From Hydractinia symbiolongicarpus (lineage: Eukaryota > Cnidaria > Hydrozoa > Anthoathecata > Hydractiniidae), in NCBI RefSeq assembly GCF_029227915.1, contig NC_079887.1, forward strand, positions 15,747,650 through 15,811,649: a DNA stretch of 64,000 bases, read 5' to 3'. Below the pieces are notes generated by a model that saw only the letters and a list, made by a program, of their open reading frames with translations, was not told the DNA's origin and did no database searches. Below are positions 12,302-24,529 of the stretch, in pieces. Position 1 is the first letter of the stretch; each line of letters opens with the position of its first letter. The position numbers were made by a program, and so were the translations under genes.

Positions 12302-15300
12302 CACCCTCGTCCCCAGGGATTTTTTTCTTTTTGATATGAGAGAAGACGACGAAAAATACACAAGTATCGTTGAGTGATTTTTGGCCGATATATGGCCAGA
12401 TTAGGCGAACGCGTCATACGTTAATTTATTCGACCAAGAATAGCGAAAGTTTAGCTAGCAGAATTTTATATTCCAGCAACAGAAAAATATTGTCTCTCGA
12501 CGGAAATATATAAAAAAATTATCTTGGTAACTGCAATAAGCGTCTTTAAAGTTTTTAAAAAAGATGTGCTGTTTTATTAGCAGGTTACATAATACTTTAA
12601 GGCGCCCTCCCCCCCCAAAAAAAAAAAAAAAATTCGCAGAGGATTGTCTTTTCTGAGGATACTTGATGAGGATATCATAGTATGTGACGGTGCGACAAAA
12701 TTAAGTCAAGCCATGGTTATCTGATGCTAGGAGAAGTATAGGCAAAATATGACATTTTGCTGCTGGACGCCTAACCAAATAACTGAAAAACATGCGTTAT
12801 TTCAAGCGCCTTCTTGGCCGCTTTTGTTCCTCAACATCACGTGTATGAATTGATTTTCGCAAGGCTGACTCGTCTTCCAGAGAACTGATGCGGTATTTTC
12901 TTGACGACAGAAAAGCTAGAACAGGGCGAAACAGGCAATATCTCGACAAAATAACTAAAAGACAAAACTTTGATTTGAAAATCGGTTCCATTTAAACACT
13001 AGGTGGTATTAATGCCTGCATCCACAGAAGAAATTGTAAAGCGTGGGTGCTTCGATCTTGAGAATTCTTGTTTCGCGTGGATTACGAACTTAAACGGCAA
13101 AAAACTTGTTTAAAGATTATTTTATGAACATTCTTGACTTGTGGATCGACAAAAGGTGTACACCAGCACTATTTCGACCAGAAAAGCACCAAATACCTAA
13201 GACCTTAAGTCTTAAGTCTAATTGATGACGAGTTCGTTTCGGAGGGTGCATCGTTAAGACAGCTTTCTGAATGCTTGTGAAACACCACATTAAATATTCA
13301 GAACCGTCATATAATGTCTTAGAAGGCCCTAAAATATCATCTAGCCATTCCAAGGAATTAAACATCTATGATGGTTGCTATGGGCGTTGCGGTTGGTTGG
13401 AAAAAGTGGCAGAATGGGCAATAAAAACCTAAATTTGTCATAAGCACTACTTGCCACGGTATTCTAAGATGAATTTGCTGTCAGAAAACAGCTAAATGAC
13501 AATTCTTGACATTTAGAAATTTTTCTAGGGGAACCACCTTAATATAGTTTAGTTAGCTTTGTACTTCCTGAAAACTTAGATTGTTAGGTTTCAAATCAAA
13601 CTTATAAAAAAAGTTTTTATTTTTGTGGCGTTTCAAACAATGAAAAAAAACAAGGAATTAAAGAGAAGAATATATATATAGACAGCTTCCGACATCATAA
13701 AAGCTTGCCTTGAACATTCTGACATTCTGTTATGTGAAACAACAGAACCATTAAGGGATATTTTGGAGAATTACTTTTTGCAAGAACTAATTTTTGAAAT
13801 ACTAGATAGATAAAAAGTTCTACTCTTGTTTCATATATCTCCTTAATCTGAATACAAGTACGAGTATAAGTACCGAATGGAAAAGAACAGAAAAAATTCT
13901 AAACATGCGTCACCTGAACAGAAAATGTTCTTGTCTATTCTGTTTTGATGAAAGTAGAATCGAGTTCAATTTTTTCTGTTTCATTTTGTGAGGATTGCGA
14001 AAAGTGTGGTTACTTTCTGTATAAAAATGCGCAATGTTATAAAATGGAAGATAAAGTAGAAAATTTTTTGTTCTGTTTTTGTCCATTTCATACCATGGGG
14101 AATTTTCTTAAAGTGGAAAATAGCTGTTAAGATGCCCAGTTAAGTAAGCTACGAAATACTTCTTGTTGGAAAACATACCTTTTAAAAAAATAAAAGCTTG
14201 TTTTTATGTTGGTTTGATAATTTTGAGTCCAAAAATATTTCCACTATTATCATAGTTCCTGAGTTTCTGAATTTGGTAGTTTTAGGGGACACTGATAAAC
14301 GATTTTTGACAGTTTATCAGTTTTGACAAAGATGCATGTGCAAAAAACATGATAAACGATTGTCAGATAGAGTCTAAATAAAATATGTGCTATGCTTGAT
14401 TGGCCAGGGTTCCCACTCTTTTTTTCAAAGCAAAATTTGAGAAGATTTTTGTCATTTTTGAGGAGCGTTTGTTAACACAAAATTGAGGTGATTTGAGGCG
14501 AAAGACTTGCACTTGTAAAAATGAAGCAACATATCTCATTTTTTTTAAAAATAAACAATATAAAAACTAGCATATATAAAAAATAACTAAATGTCAAAAA
14601 ATGTTTAAGGAGATTTGAGAAGAAAACCTAAATTTTTTTTAAAAAGGAGGATATTTAAGGAGAATTTAGGAGACCTTTTGAAATCAGCGTCTTTTTTAGC
14701 TGCAAGTGGGTTGATTATAAGTAACTTAATTAAATACTTGATAATTTTTTAAAAATAGGGACCCCAGAAATATAAATATTTGCAGTATTTATCCTTGTGC
14801 ATCTGATTTCAAACAATTATGTTGCTATTGCATTTTACTGAGAAATAAAGTCTCTAATCCTATCGTAATTTGCAAACGTTGAAAAAGTTGAGCTAGCTAA
14901 GAGCTAATGTAAACAAAGTACTAAGTAAATCAGCCCGTCTGCAGTAGGTTCACCTGCTACGTACTAAGCATATTAACAACCTTTTTTTTAGCTAGCTGCT
15001 TAGCTAGCAAACACTTTCTAAAAGACAGGGCTGTTCTTTAATATTTCATCAGTCTACTAGCTATTCTTTCTTAATGTACAACGCAGCACCGGGACTGAGT
15101 CAGTTATGTTTTAATAAATCTAACAATGTGACACCAAAACGTTTTTTTATAAATTTTGCTGGCTTTATACAACATTATTAACCTAAAAAAGTCCTAACTA
15201 AGGAAAAATATCATCATTATCATGCGAAAATGTGAAAACCAATCGTATTTCAAAATCCGGTCAACGATACCAGGGTATTTTTCGACGTCATCTTTCATAT

Positions 15301-15332
15301 CAAAAAGTCAAAAAACCCTGGGGACGAGGGTG
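12302..15332. mobile_element. 3.0-kb element bounded by ~75-bp terminal inverted repeats
   Basis: The left end reads CACCCTCGTCCCCAGGG and continues through ctttttgatatga to gtatcgttga (12302-12376). The reverse complement of 15258-15332 gives the same series with about 85-90% identity. The interior has no intact gene; it contains a C8A16 tract near 12608 and a dispersed repeat at 12634-13390. Its terminal 17 bases are nearly the same as the ends of the foldback elements at 21822-21921 and 47031-47127 (CAACCTCGTCCCCAGGG), so this may be the long member of that family. No target duplication is obvious. Superfamily not assigned. Confidence 0.7.
12634..13390 (+). repeat. dispersed repeat, copy 1 (nested)
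   Basis: It matches 37868-38560 in the same orientation, starting cgcagaggatt(g/a)tcttttctga and continuing through gctgactcgtcttccagaga and ttgatgacg. It lies inside the 3.0-kb TIR element. Both copies can be read as a damaged plus-strand coding sequence (for example FRKADSSSRELMRYFL in each) broken by stops, so the family probably derives from a transposon gene of unknown type. Confidence 0.75.
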
Positions 15333-17095
15333 GGATATAAGTTTATACGTTCCAAGATGCAAGCAAAATTTTAAGATGGGTTCATTTTTAGTATGTCCTT
15401 AAATTTTAATTTCTTTTTATCTTGAACATTTTTATGCAGTATATTCTTATAAAAAAACAACATGTGTTGAGAGATGTTATAAACTTTTGATGAATTTCAT
15501 CTCACTCAAGTGAGGAATAGCGTACCAGTTCAGTTATATCATTTTGCATTCTGAACGTTAAGAGGTTTGTCAAATTAAATACCAATCAATCTGTTCTAAT
15601 TTTTGTGAGGACGGTCATTAGGTGTTTTTTATTATTTTTAAAAAATGAGAGCTCGGTCGAAGAATGTCTGTCTGTATCTACCTGTTTTTTTTACGTATCT
15701 ATCCGGTTTATATCACTGTATTTTTTGTCTGCATTTCTGTATGTAGAATTGTAAAAAATCGTCAAAAATTAAGGCACGTAGGCACGTTAAAAATTAAGGC
15801 GCGTAGCCACGAATACGCGTAATGCATGTATTTAGCAAGCTCTGCATGCTTTTTATAATCGTAAAGAAGGAATTAAAAAAAGAGTAAATGTCTTACCTTT
15901 TTTGCTAAATACAACGTCCAGGATGAAAGTTGTACACGTATGAAAAATAGTTCCTATTGATTAATACCTAAATGATTCGGGCGCACTCGTGTGTTTAAAC
16001 TCACATATCTTTAGCATGCGAATGGAATGAAATGTGGAGCAAAAAACGGGAGCTTGATCTGCTGAGTATGCCTGAAATATAATTGTTGAAGAAAAACAAT
16101 AACGGAAATTATCATCCTTATCATTGTAAACAAATAACAAAGCGTAGTTCAACACATAAAGATATAAAAATACTTTCAATCAAAATGTATATTAACCTTA
16201 AAGATCATATTTAACCCCCTTAAAATTAAGAAAGAATTCTCAAAATGCGTATTATCTTGAAAAGAGGAGTTATAACTTCTTAAACAAACACGTAAACTTC
16301 AGACGAAATGTTTGTGAACACTTATTCACATAGCGTGCTCTGTTTTAAGGCAGAGGAACAAACTAAAAATAACACAAAGCAAAGCATACAGACGTAGAGA
16401 CCCGAGCCGTTATACGTCGGAACAGATATTTATTGTTAACCTTTTTTAGATATTGAATAATTCTTTTATACTCTAAATTTAGGCAAGGTATACTAGTATA
16501 AATATAGTCTACCAAGATAACTCGAGCTTCTGTGGCCGCCTATTCATACAACATATGAGTTACCACACGTAGAAATAAAGCGTGTCCGACTATAAAACTT
16601 GTTAAAAGTATTTGATACCCTGTTGTCATTTGTGCATTTTTCTTGGCCATTTCTTTTGTCAAAGTGGCTGACGGGAAAAGAATTTCAAAGAAAAAGAAAT
16701 TTATAAAAAAACTCTAATAAGAGAATTCAGAAAAAGATGGAATTCATAAAAGAAATTAAAAAATAGCTCACATAAAATAATCAGATGAAAAAAACTAGAA
16801 AAAAAAATTGTCAAAAAGTTTAAAATAAAAAACGAATAAAAGTAGGATTGGGTGAGGAAAGGCTTACCATTTCTGCAGCATGTAATGTAAGCAGTTCTTG
16901 AACTTCCTCAATCGCAGCTAGAACTTACTTGGGAAAATTTTGCAAATAAACTTGCTATTTAAAATCTTTGTAATGCCATCAAACTTATTAAGAAGAATGG
17001 TTGTGAAGCGCTTTATTTACTGTTAAAGTCAGTATACCAATTATCTAGCTCATTTAATTTTCCCTTTATATCTTCCATTACATCCTTCTGGTAGC
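15333..17095. other. AT-rich intergenic stretch
   Basis: No gene, RNA or repeat with recognisable boundaries was found. Runs of A and T are common, especially 16680-16850. Confidence 0.45.
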
Positions 17096-17164
17096 CAAGC
17101 GTTGATTACAGCGTTTTTATTTTACATTACATATTAATGACACAACGATTTAATCCATCTTTTT

Positions 17165-17505
17165 TCTTTGTCAAACCATGACATTCAGGTTACCTTCTCC
17201 AGTATTTTTTCAACTTTAATTTTTTTTAACTTTTCTTTCTGGCATTCTTCAACACCTTCTGTAGCCATCTTCAATACAGTTTTTATCGCTTTTTTGTATC
17301 ATATCTGGTATGCATATGCTTTTGAGGTTAATTGATAGAATGTTGTGTCGCATTTCCTTCTTAGAACCTCCGACAATTTCCTCAAGACGTTGAATCTTCT
17401 CCTGCTGCCTTCATTTATCTCATCGCTCTCCTGTCGAAGTTTTCTTTCAAGAGCTCGATATATAGTTAATTTCTCCTCATAAGCTTCATTTATTTTTTGT
17501 AAAAT
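17165..17505 (-). pseudogene. possible coiled-coil coding remnant
   Basis: On the minus strand two adjacent frames give strongly heptad-like, Glu/Lys/Arg-rich sequence: EEKLTIYRALERKLRQESDE in one, then QQEKIQRLEEIVGGSKKEMR in another. They join only through a frameshift near 17408. A third piece, EECQKEKLKKIKVEKILEKV, follows further down. This looks like a decayed coiled-coil gene, perhaps part of a transposon or a processed pseudogene. No family is recognised. Confidence 0.3.
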
Positions 17506-17984
17506 AAAAGTGAATAATATATCTTAACAAATTGTAGTGGATGTGGATTCCTATTGACAATTAATCATTTCTATTTGACGACCTTTTCATAGGAACATTC
17601 TTGAAATCCCGTTTTGGGGTTACCATGACAACCGTATTGCTAAATGTGGTCCCAGAAAAAATCCTGAATTTCTGTAGAATTACTCCTCAACTTCTGTGTT
17701 GTCCTAAAAGGTGATATTTTATATGGTAATACCATAAAATGCATTTAGTAGCCAACTCAATCGATTCGTAATTATCAAAGACGGTGAAACATGTTGTCTA
17801 ATGATAATGACGTCATAGCGAAATAGCCGGTGTCAGGAAATTTTTATCTCTACCAAACAATTTCTTTTAATGCTATATTATATTTCTACCAGGGTGCATC
17901 AACATAGCTTAAGCCATTTAAAAATTTTTTACAGTGGTTAAAACCTAAAAATCCTTCATCCGTTATTCCTCTCCGATATTACAT

Positions 17985-18745
17985 TCAGATTGAGTTACCT
18001 CGTCTGTCATAACGCACATTTCTGATGTTTGAAGAACCTCGTCTGCATCGAAATAACCGTTATCCGTGAAATCAATCAAAGATTCACCAAAAGTGTCATG
18101 GAATTGCTTCAACTACACATCAAGCAACTTGAATGGGTCATTGTCATCGAACAGGCTTTGTTCCGGCTTTCTTAAAGCAGTTGACCACTGTTACTGGTGT
18201 AACACACTTCCGAGCTGCAGTGAACAAAGTCATTACTTCTAAAATGTTGACTTTTTGGGGCAATTCTCCTTCGTCAATACTGGTTATTTAAGCGCTTGAT
18301 AAGTGATAACGATAAAAAGCCTCCAAGCTTCTTATCACACCTTGATCCATTGGTTCGGTTTTTGAAGTCGTGTTAGGTAGTAGAAAAATGAGCTCGATGG
18401 CTTTAAAAACTTTTGACATGGGATAGGCAGGGCAGTTGTCGATAATAATTGGAATCTTTCAGTTGTGCACAAAACTTTTTATCCATTTCTTTCACCCATT
18501 CAGTAAATAATTCCCCATCCATCCAGCTCTGTTTCCAATTACAAACATAGGAAGCTTTTCACCTATTGCGTTACCAGCTATCAGTTCAATTGGTCTCACT
18601 TTGCTCTGTTTGCCAGCACTGTTAGCAAGCCATGTCGAAACAGTTTTTTTCTTCTCGCCGTATTCCAATGCGATACTCTTTTTTGTGCATTTTCCCCTCT
18701 CTGATCTTCTGCAAAACTTTATATTTGTCGGTAATGGAAATGTTT
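17985..18745 (-). pseudogene. Tigger/pogo-type DDE transposase, broken
   Basis: The minus strand codes, in several frames, the order expected of a Tigger transposase. First comes an HTH piece (DKYKVLQKIREGK, then an EKKKTVSTWLA-type piece). The DDE core follows, with IAGNAIGEKLPMFVIGN, IIIDNCPAYP, AIELIFLLPNTTS and PMDQGVIRSLEAFYRYH. The acidic tail region follows (DFTDNGYFDADEVLQTSEMC). Known for the family: the D in IDNCPAHP and the LPPNTTS..QPMDQGVI block are catalytic-core signatures. Several stops and frameshifts break the frame, and the region between the HTH and the core is shortened, so it cannot make an active enzyme. The matching right-hand terminal repeat is at about 19070-19134. 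Confidence 0.85.
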
Positions 18746-19069
18746 ATCCTTTTAAATTATTTACTCCTATCAACTGGACAAAACAGTGGCTGCTATCCTG
18801 TACAGCACAGGAAAACAAACAACAGATGGGTTTGTTTATGTTTGTGGTCAAAGTTAGAACGCGGACTTGACGTTCGAACATTCTGAAATTGTTCAATTTG
18901 GAATACATTACAGCGATTTCTTTTTTGTCATTGTTTAAGGGAAAATTTATCCCGATTTTAGTTGCATTTGTTGCTTTGAGTTAGTTATATCGAGGTATTT
19001 TGGCTTGTTGGAGTCATAAAATAGGTTCGCTAAAACGAGAGTTTTGATAAAAGAGAATCGACGGGAAAA

Positions 19070-19136
19070 GGACTTTGGTTCGCAACATAGAGATGTCCGC
19101 CATACCAGGGGTTCGCTATACCGAGAGTCTACTGTA
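19070..19136 (-). mobile_element. Tigger/pogo terminal inverted repeat (right end)
   Basis: The reverse complement starts CAGTAGACTCTCGGTATAGC at 19134 and is followed on the plus strand by TA (19135-19136), the expected target dinucleotide of Tc1/mariner/pogo elements. I did not find the left TIR within 17.0-18.0 kb, so the left end is missing or strongly diverged. Confidence 0.75.
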
Positions 19137-19199
19137 TTTATATAAATCAGAAACAAGAAAAAGACAAACTTGTTGATTTGTTATCGAAATCCTGCCCTG

Positions 19200-20558
19200 T
19201 AGTGTTGTCGACTGCTCAAGTATATAATAAATAATTTTTAGTCAAAACTATATAGCTACTCTACTAATCTTATTTCTGGGATTAGTCTAGCCAGTTAAAG
19301 CAGAAAACAGTGACCTATGTAGCTAGCCCTGTCTACCTGCTTTTAGTAATACGGGGGACCAGGCGTCGCACGCTGGGTTAAGCCGCAAGTAAAAGTGTTA
19401 CCCAGCGTTAAAAATCCTGTGGAGCAACTAATAAGAGCCGTAAACTGTGCCACACATTCAGGTGGAGCACTCTAGTAGAGGTATGCAATATGTCATATAT
19501 CTAGTGAAGCGCACATAGCATTATTGTGTTTCAGCTATAATCACACAATGATCTATTTTTTCTTGTTTGGCGCTTCTCCTATACAGTGCAAATTATATCG
19601 TAATTACACTGTGGGGAGTGCAATTATTTCTTAATTGCACTCTGGAATCTTAATTGCACTCTTTAAGAAGCGCTGATAATTTAAATATTTATTTTCTCTC
19701 GTTTTATAAAAGTCAAAAAAAGATATCTTTACAATGAATCGAACTAATTATAAATCGGGTAATTAAAAAATCAAAACATTGAAATTGACATCCTGTGCTA
19801 CTCTTACAAAAATAGTTCATTGTGTGATTAACTCGTATTTTTTTTGCTTTTTAAATTTCTCCTTGTTCGAACGGACTCGGAAAATTAAAAAGCAAAAAAA
19901 AAATACTCGTTCGGTTATTTCCTAATTGCACTCGTAAACGTGCACTTACATATACTAATATAATTTTCAAAAAAATAACTTTCCTGAACAATTCCTTAGT
20001 CTACAACGCATTGTCACCCCGTCATAGCAATAATAGTTGACCAAGCTTTGTTATCATTTGGAAGATGATTGTGGTGAAAGTTCAAAAATGAATGTTACTC
20101 CAATGTCGCACATTCATGTAGGTACAATACTTTTTACTAATAAAATGTGTAGTTACCTAACTATATTTAGCATCATAAAAATTATTAAATAAGAAATTTG
20201 TTGTAACTAGCTAAGAACTGCATTTGGCTACTTTTACTTTTTAGCCAGAGGTAGCTCAAAAGAGCTAGCTAGCTACATACAATAAATAGCTATAGCTAGC
20301 TGTATTTATTTTACATTTTCATTCCTTTTTAAAACATCGTTGTTAATGTAGTATGTATATATGTCTAAAACGTTAAGGTGAACAACACAAAAAAAATGTT
20401 AGGATATTGTTCTTTTGAGGGTCCAGAAGTGGTTTGCTTGGAAAGAAGCAAACCTCTTCTGAAGCATTCTTTTTTAAAGAAATTTGCATTATTTTCATAA
20501 TAAGCATCTTGCATAGTCGAAGTCAGTTGCCGTCATGTTTGATCATCCACCTAAACTA
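19200..20558. other. intergenic stretch with short foldbacks
   Basis: No gene is seen. A stem CGCTGGGTTAA / GTTACCCAGCG lies at 19369-19411. An inverted repeat with arms of type CGTATTTTTTTTGCTTTTTAA lies at about 19829-19910. AATTGCACTC recurs several times between 19600 and 19940. 20206-20280 is one copy of a TAGCTAG-rich repeat also present at 42425-42500. Confidence 0.55.
20206..20280 (+). repeat. dispersed TAGCTAG-rich repeat, copy 1
   Basis: The segment aagaactgcatttggctact through the gagctagc block matches 42425-42500 at high identity in the same orientation. No coding content. Confidence 0.65.
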
Positions 20559-20646
20559 CCTTATTGGTTCTTTTTACGCGACCCTAATTTGATGTAACGC
20601 CCACCTTGCACGCCACCTTTGGCGGCATAAAAGGACCAATAAGGTA
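20559..20646. repeat. foldback element (MITE-like hairpin)
   Basis: The arms ctaccttattggttctttt and its near complement aaaaggaccaataaggtaa are separated by about 50 bp of more GC-rich sequence. The arrangement is typical of a small foldback element. No other copy was noticed in this window. Confidence 0.6.
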
Positions 20647-20649
20647 ATT

Positions 20650-21821
20650 TCACGAGTGCGCGGATTGAAGATCCCCCTTTCTATTGCGTGAGAGAGATAA
20701 AGTGTAAAAGTTAGTAGAAACGATTTTACTTTCTTACGCAACAGGTCATCAAAACAAAAAAGAAATTTGGCGTGCGCATGATTATAATTTGAGCTTTAGA
20801 ACCTTTAAAAATGAATTTCTTATGAAAAAAATACAAGTCAGGTCCTTGAACTGTCTTTCTCTGCATGTTTTTATACTACACTAGCACCTTTGTGTTCGAA
20901 GATGCAACCATCCAGCGTTTTTAGCACACGTCAAGTGTATCCACATTTTGCATGTGTCGTATTCAACCAAGTTCATGCAACTTCTACTTGGGTTATCATC
21001 ATCCTCGCATAATCCACTCTCTTCACTGTCCTGATTAGGTGCAATTTCATCTACAACATCGCTGCTAATTTTAACTTTCTTCAAAAATGCTAAAATTGAT
21101 TGAACTTTCTGCTTTTCTCATCACTCATAGAATTTCGACACTCGGATCAAAAGGGTAAATTTTTTTTCTTAATGGAAGTTCAGTTGCAGGACACTGAACA
21201 GATTTATTTCTGTGTCACACCTAAAGGTTTTAGCCGAATTGTGGAATTGTCTCTTGTTGATAAACTCCATCTTCAAATACTTAAAGCATTACCTTCTAAA
21301 GAGACAGTAATTGATAGCAACCTGGCGTTAATTCAGTTTGTAATAAAATTGTATTCTTGCTTCTCATTATCTAAAAATGTTCTCTTTTTCAGATCAGCCA
21401 TTATCAAAACATTGACCATCAACATTTTTTAAAAAATACTGAGTGACAGAGTAAAGTTTTGAACACCTAAATACTGAAACATTCAAACGCTAATTGTTGA
21501 ACTAATGAAATGTTGAACTACTTAGTTCATACCTTATTCGAAAGTTATTATATTCGAATCATCAAATTTGTATAACAGGTTTTTTATTATGGAATTTCCT
21601 GGATTTTCCAGAATAATTTCGAAGGTATTGAGTTTAAGATTTTACTTTTTTTTTAAATATTACAATGTGTAAAAATTGTAATTTTAATGTTTTATTTCTT
21701 CAGTTGTATTGTATAAACAATTTTTTATAGGATTCTGAAAATTTGGCTAAGTGTTCTTAATTTTTTAGTAGTTGAACCTGGAATTTTACAGTATATTACA
21801 AATTTTTAAAACCTGAAATCT
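20650..21821. other. intergenic, no supported gene
   Basis: A minus-strand frame at 20881-21084 has a few Cys/His/Trp residues in a loose PHD-like spacing, and a plus frame runs 21100-21432. Neither has splice context or a complete motif, so neither is called. Confidence 0.4.
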
Positions 21822-21921
21822 CAACCTCGTCCACAGGGCATCTTGTATCTCTTCTGACCCCGGGATTCGTATCGCCGTCCCGGGGTCAGAAAAGATACAA
21901 GATGCCCTGGGGACGAGGTTG
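21822..21921. mobile_element. 100-bp foldback MITE, near-perfect hairpin
   Basis: Two ~44-bp arms, CAACCTCGTCC...GACCCCGGGA and its complement TCCCGGGGTC...GGACGAGGTTG, surround a 12-bp loop. Only a handful of mismatches are seen. The outer 17 bases match the family ends seen at 12302, 15332 and 47031. CT precedes and follows the element (21819-21821 read tct; 21922-21923 read ct), a possible 2-bp target duplication. Confidence 0.85.
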
Positions 21922-22213
21922 CTGAAGTCTATTATTTGATTCTGTGAAAAATTCTGAGTTAAAAGATCTTTCCTATGCTGTTTTTCAAAGAAAAGGAGAA
22001 AATCGGTAAAATATCAGCCTTGCCATTGTTCTTATTTTGTTTTTATTGTTTAACAATTTTCACCCTAATTGTTGTTCTTATAAAATTGTTCTTATACAGA
22101 AAATATGTATATGTAATTTAAGTTAGCTATGATTTAAAGTTACAATAATAATCGAGAATTGAATTTTAAAACTTTAGAATATTCAATAATTTTGTTCCCC
22201 CCATATTATTATT

Positions 22214-24500
22214 ACAAGCTCGTGAGCTTGTATTAAAACGCAAATGTGTCCCACAAGAATGGAAATTTTTGCCTCTCTGAGCACCGAAACGGGAGTAGTC
22301 GTGTGTTCGAATCTCATCTTGGTAATTATTTTTACTTTTTTTTTTTTTGCTGTTATATAAGATAAGTGTTCAAAATCATTTTTTAACTAACTGGTAAAGT
22401 AAAAGTGTCTCCATCAAAGTTTACAAAGGTGAATGTAAGCAGACTTAAGGTCTCCCAAATGCCTGGAAAGTAGTCTGCAAAATTTCCACAACATTACGTA
22501 AGAGAGAAACGAAGACAACCATCAACTCTCTGCATTCCTCTTCTGGGCTTCAAATTCGAGGAGTTTTCCGTTCAAAAAGATATCACAAATCAATTTTGAA
22601 AAAATAACTGCATAGTGCGTAACAACTATTATAGCCTATCTAAATAGCATAATATGTCGTTTCTAACTTCGTAACAGAAATCACAATCTGATTGACAGCT
22701 TTTTGTAAACTTTATTCGCGAGGTTGTTTACGTATATCATACGTCTTGTTACAAGCTCGTGAGCTTGTATTAAAACGCAAATGTGTCCCACAAGAATGGA
22801 AATTTTTGCCTCTCTGAGCACCGAAACGGGAGTAGTCGTGTGTTCGAATCTCATCTTGGTAATTATTTTTACTTTTTTTTTTTTTGCTGTTATATAAGAT
22901 AAGTGTTCAAAATCATTTTTTAACTAACTGGTAAAGTAAAAGTGTCTCCATCAAAGTTTACAAAGGTGAATGTAAGCAGACTTAAGGTCTCCCAAATGCC
23001 TGGAAAGTAGTCTGCAAAATTTCCACAACATTACGTAAGAGAGAAACGAAGACAACCATCAACTCTCTGCATTCCTCTTCTGGGCTTCAAATTCGAGGAG
23101 TTTTCCGTTCAAAAAGATATCACAAATCAATTTTGAAAAAATAACTGCATAGTGCGTAACAACTATTATAGCCTATCTGAATAGCATAATATGTCGTTTC
23201 TAACTTCGTAACAGAAATCACAATCTGATTGACAGCTTTTTGTAAACTTTATTCGCGAGGTTGTTTACGTATATCATACGTCTTGTTACAAGCTCGTGAG
23301 CTTGTATTAAAACGCAAATGTGTCCTACAAGAATGGAAATTTTTGCCTCTCTGAGCACCGACACGGGAGTCGTCGTGTGTTCGAATCTCATCTTGGTAAC
23401 TATTTTTACTTTTTTTTTCTTTTTTCTTTTTTAAAAAGATAAGACAAGTGTTCAAAACACTTGTTTAACTAACTAGTAAATAAAGGTGTTTCCACCAAAC
23501 TTTTTAAAAGTGAATGTAGGCAGAATTAACTGAATTAATGAATTTCGCAAATTTTGGGGTTTGTGGGTTTGTGGTCTTTCTTCTTCCTGTCAGTCGGTTC
23601 AGCCAAGACGGACCCATCGAAAATTAAAAGTTCGAGGAATTTTCCGTTCAGGAAGGTCTCACAAATCAATTTTGAAAAATAAGTGTGTAACAAATATTAT
23701 TGCGTATCTGAATAGTAAAATATGTCGTGTCTAACTTCGTAACAAAAATCCCAATTTGATAGACAGCTTTTTGTTAAATTTATTCGCGAGGTTGTTTGCG
23801 TATATCATACGTCTTGTTACAAGCTCGTGAGCTTGTATTAAAACGCAAATGTGTCCTACAAGAATGGAAATTTTTGCCTCTCTGAGCACCGACACGGGAG
23901 TCGTCATGTGTTCGAATCTCATCTTGGTAACTATTTTTACTTTTTTTTTCTTTTTTCTTTTTTAAAAAAATAAGACAAGTGTTCAAAACACTTGTTTAAC
24001 TAACTAGTAAATAAAGGTGTTTCCACCAAACTTTTTAAAAGTGAATGTAGGCAGAATTAACTGAATTAATGAATTTCGCAAATTTTGGGGTTTGTGGGTT
24101 TGTGGTCTTTCTTCTTCCTGTCAGTCGGTTCCCCCAAGACGGACCCATCGAAAATTAAAAGTTCGAGGAATTTTCCGTTCAGGAAGGTCTCACAAATCAA
24201 TTTTGAAAAATAAGTGTGTAACAAATATTATTGCGTATCTGAATAGTAAAATATGTCATGTCTAACTTCGTAACAAAAATCCCAATTTGATAGACAGCTT
24301 TTTGTAAACTTTATTCGCGAGGTTGTTTGCGTATATCATACGTCTTGTTACAAGCTCGTGAGCTTGTATTAAAACGCAAATGTGTCCTACAAGAATGGAA
24401 ATTTTTGCCTCTCTGCGCACCGACACGGGAGTAGTCGTGTGTTCGAATCTCATCTTGGTAACTATTTTTACTTTTTTTTTCTTTTTACTAACTCGTAACT
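22214..24500 (+). repeat. tandem array, five copies of a ~537/531-bp unit
   Basis: The palindrome ACAAGCTCGTGAGCTTGT starts at 22214, 22751, 23288, 23819 and 24350, giving steps of 537, 537, 531 and 531. Copies 1-2 are nearly identical to each other, as are 3-4, so the array grew by duplicating pairs or blocks. Each unit carries a pol III B-box-like GTGTTCGAATCTC shortly followed by a long T-run. Short frames starting ...RFEHMTTPVSV recur in each copy but are simply the repeat read on the minus strand. A diverged piece of the same unit follows at about 25085-25605, ending in the shared ttcgcgaggttgtttacgta. Confidence 0.92.
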
Positions 24501-24529
24501 ATGTCCGAAATAATCAATTGCAATGTCAT

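Noticed and set aside
20881-21084. PHD-finger-like minus-strand frame
   Set aside because: Only part of a Cys/His pattern is present, with no upstream or downstream continuation.
23249-24453. Recurring ~65-codon minus-strand frames (RFEHMTTPVSV-type)
   Set aside because: They come with each unit of the tandem array, vary in length with the poly-T/A runs and have no independent coding evidence.
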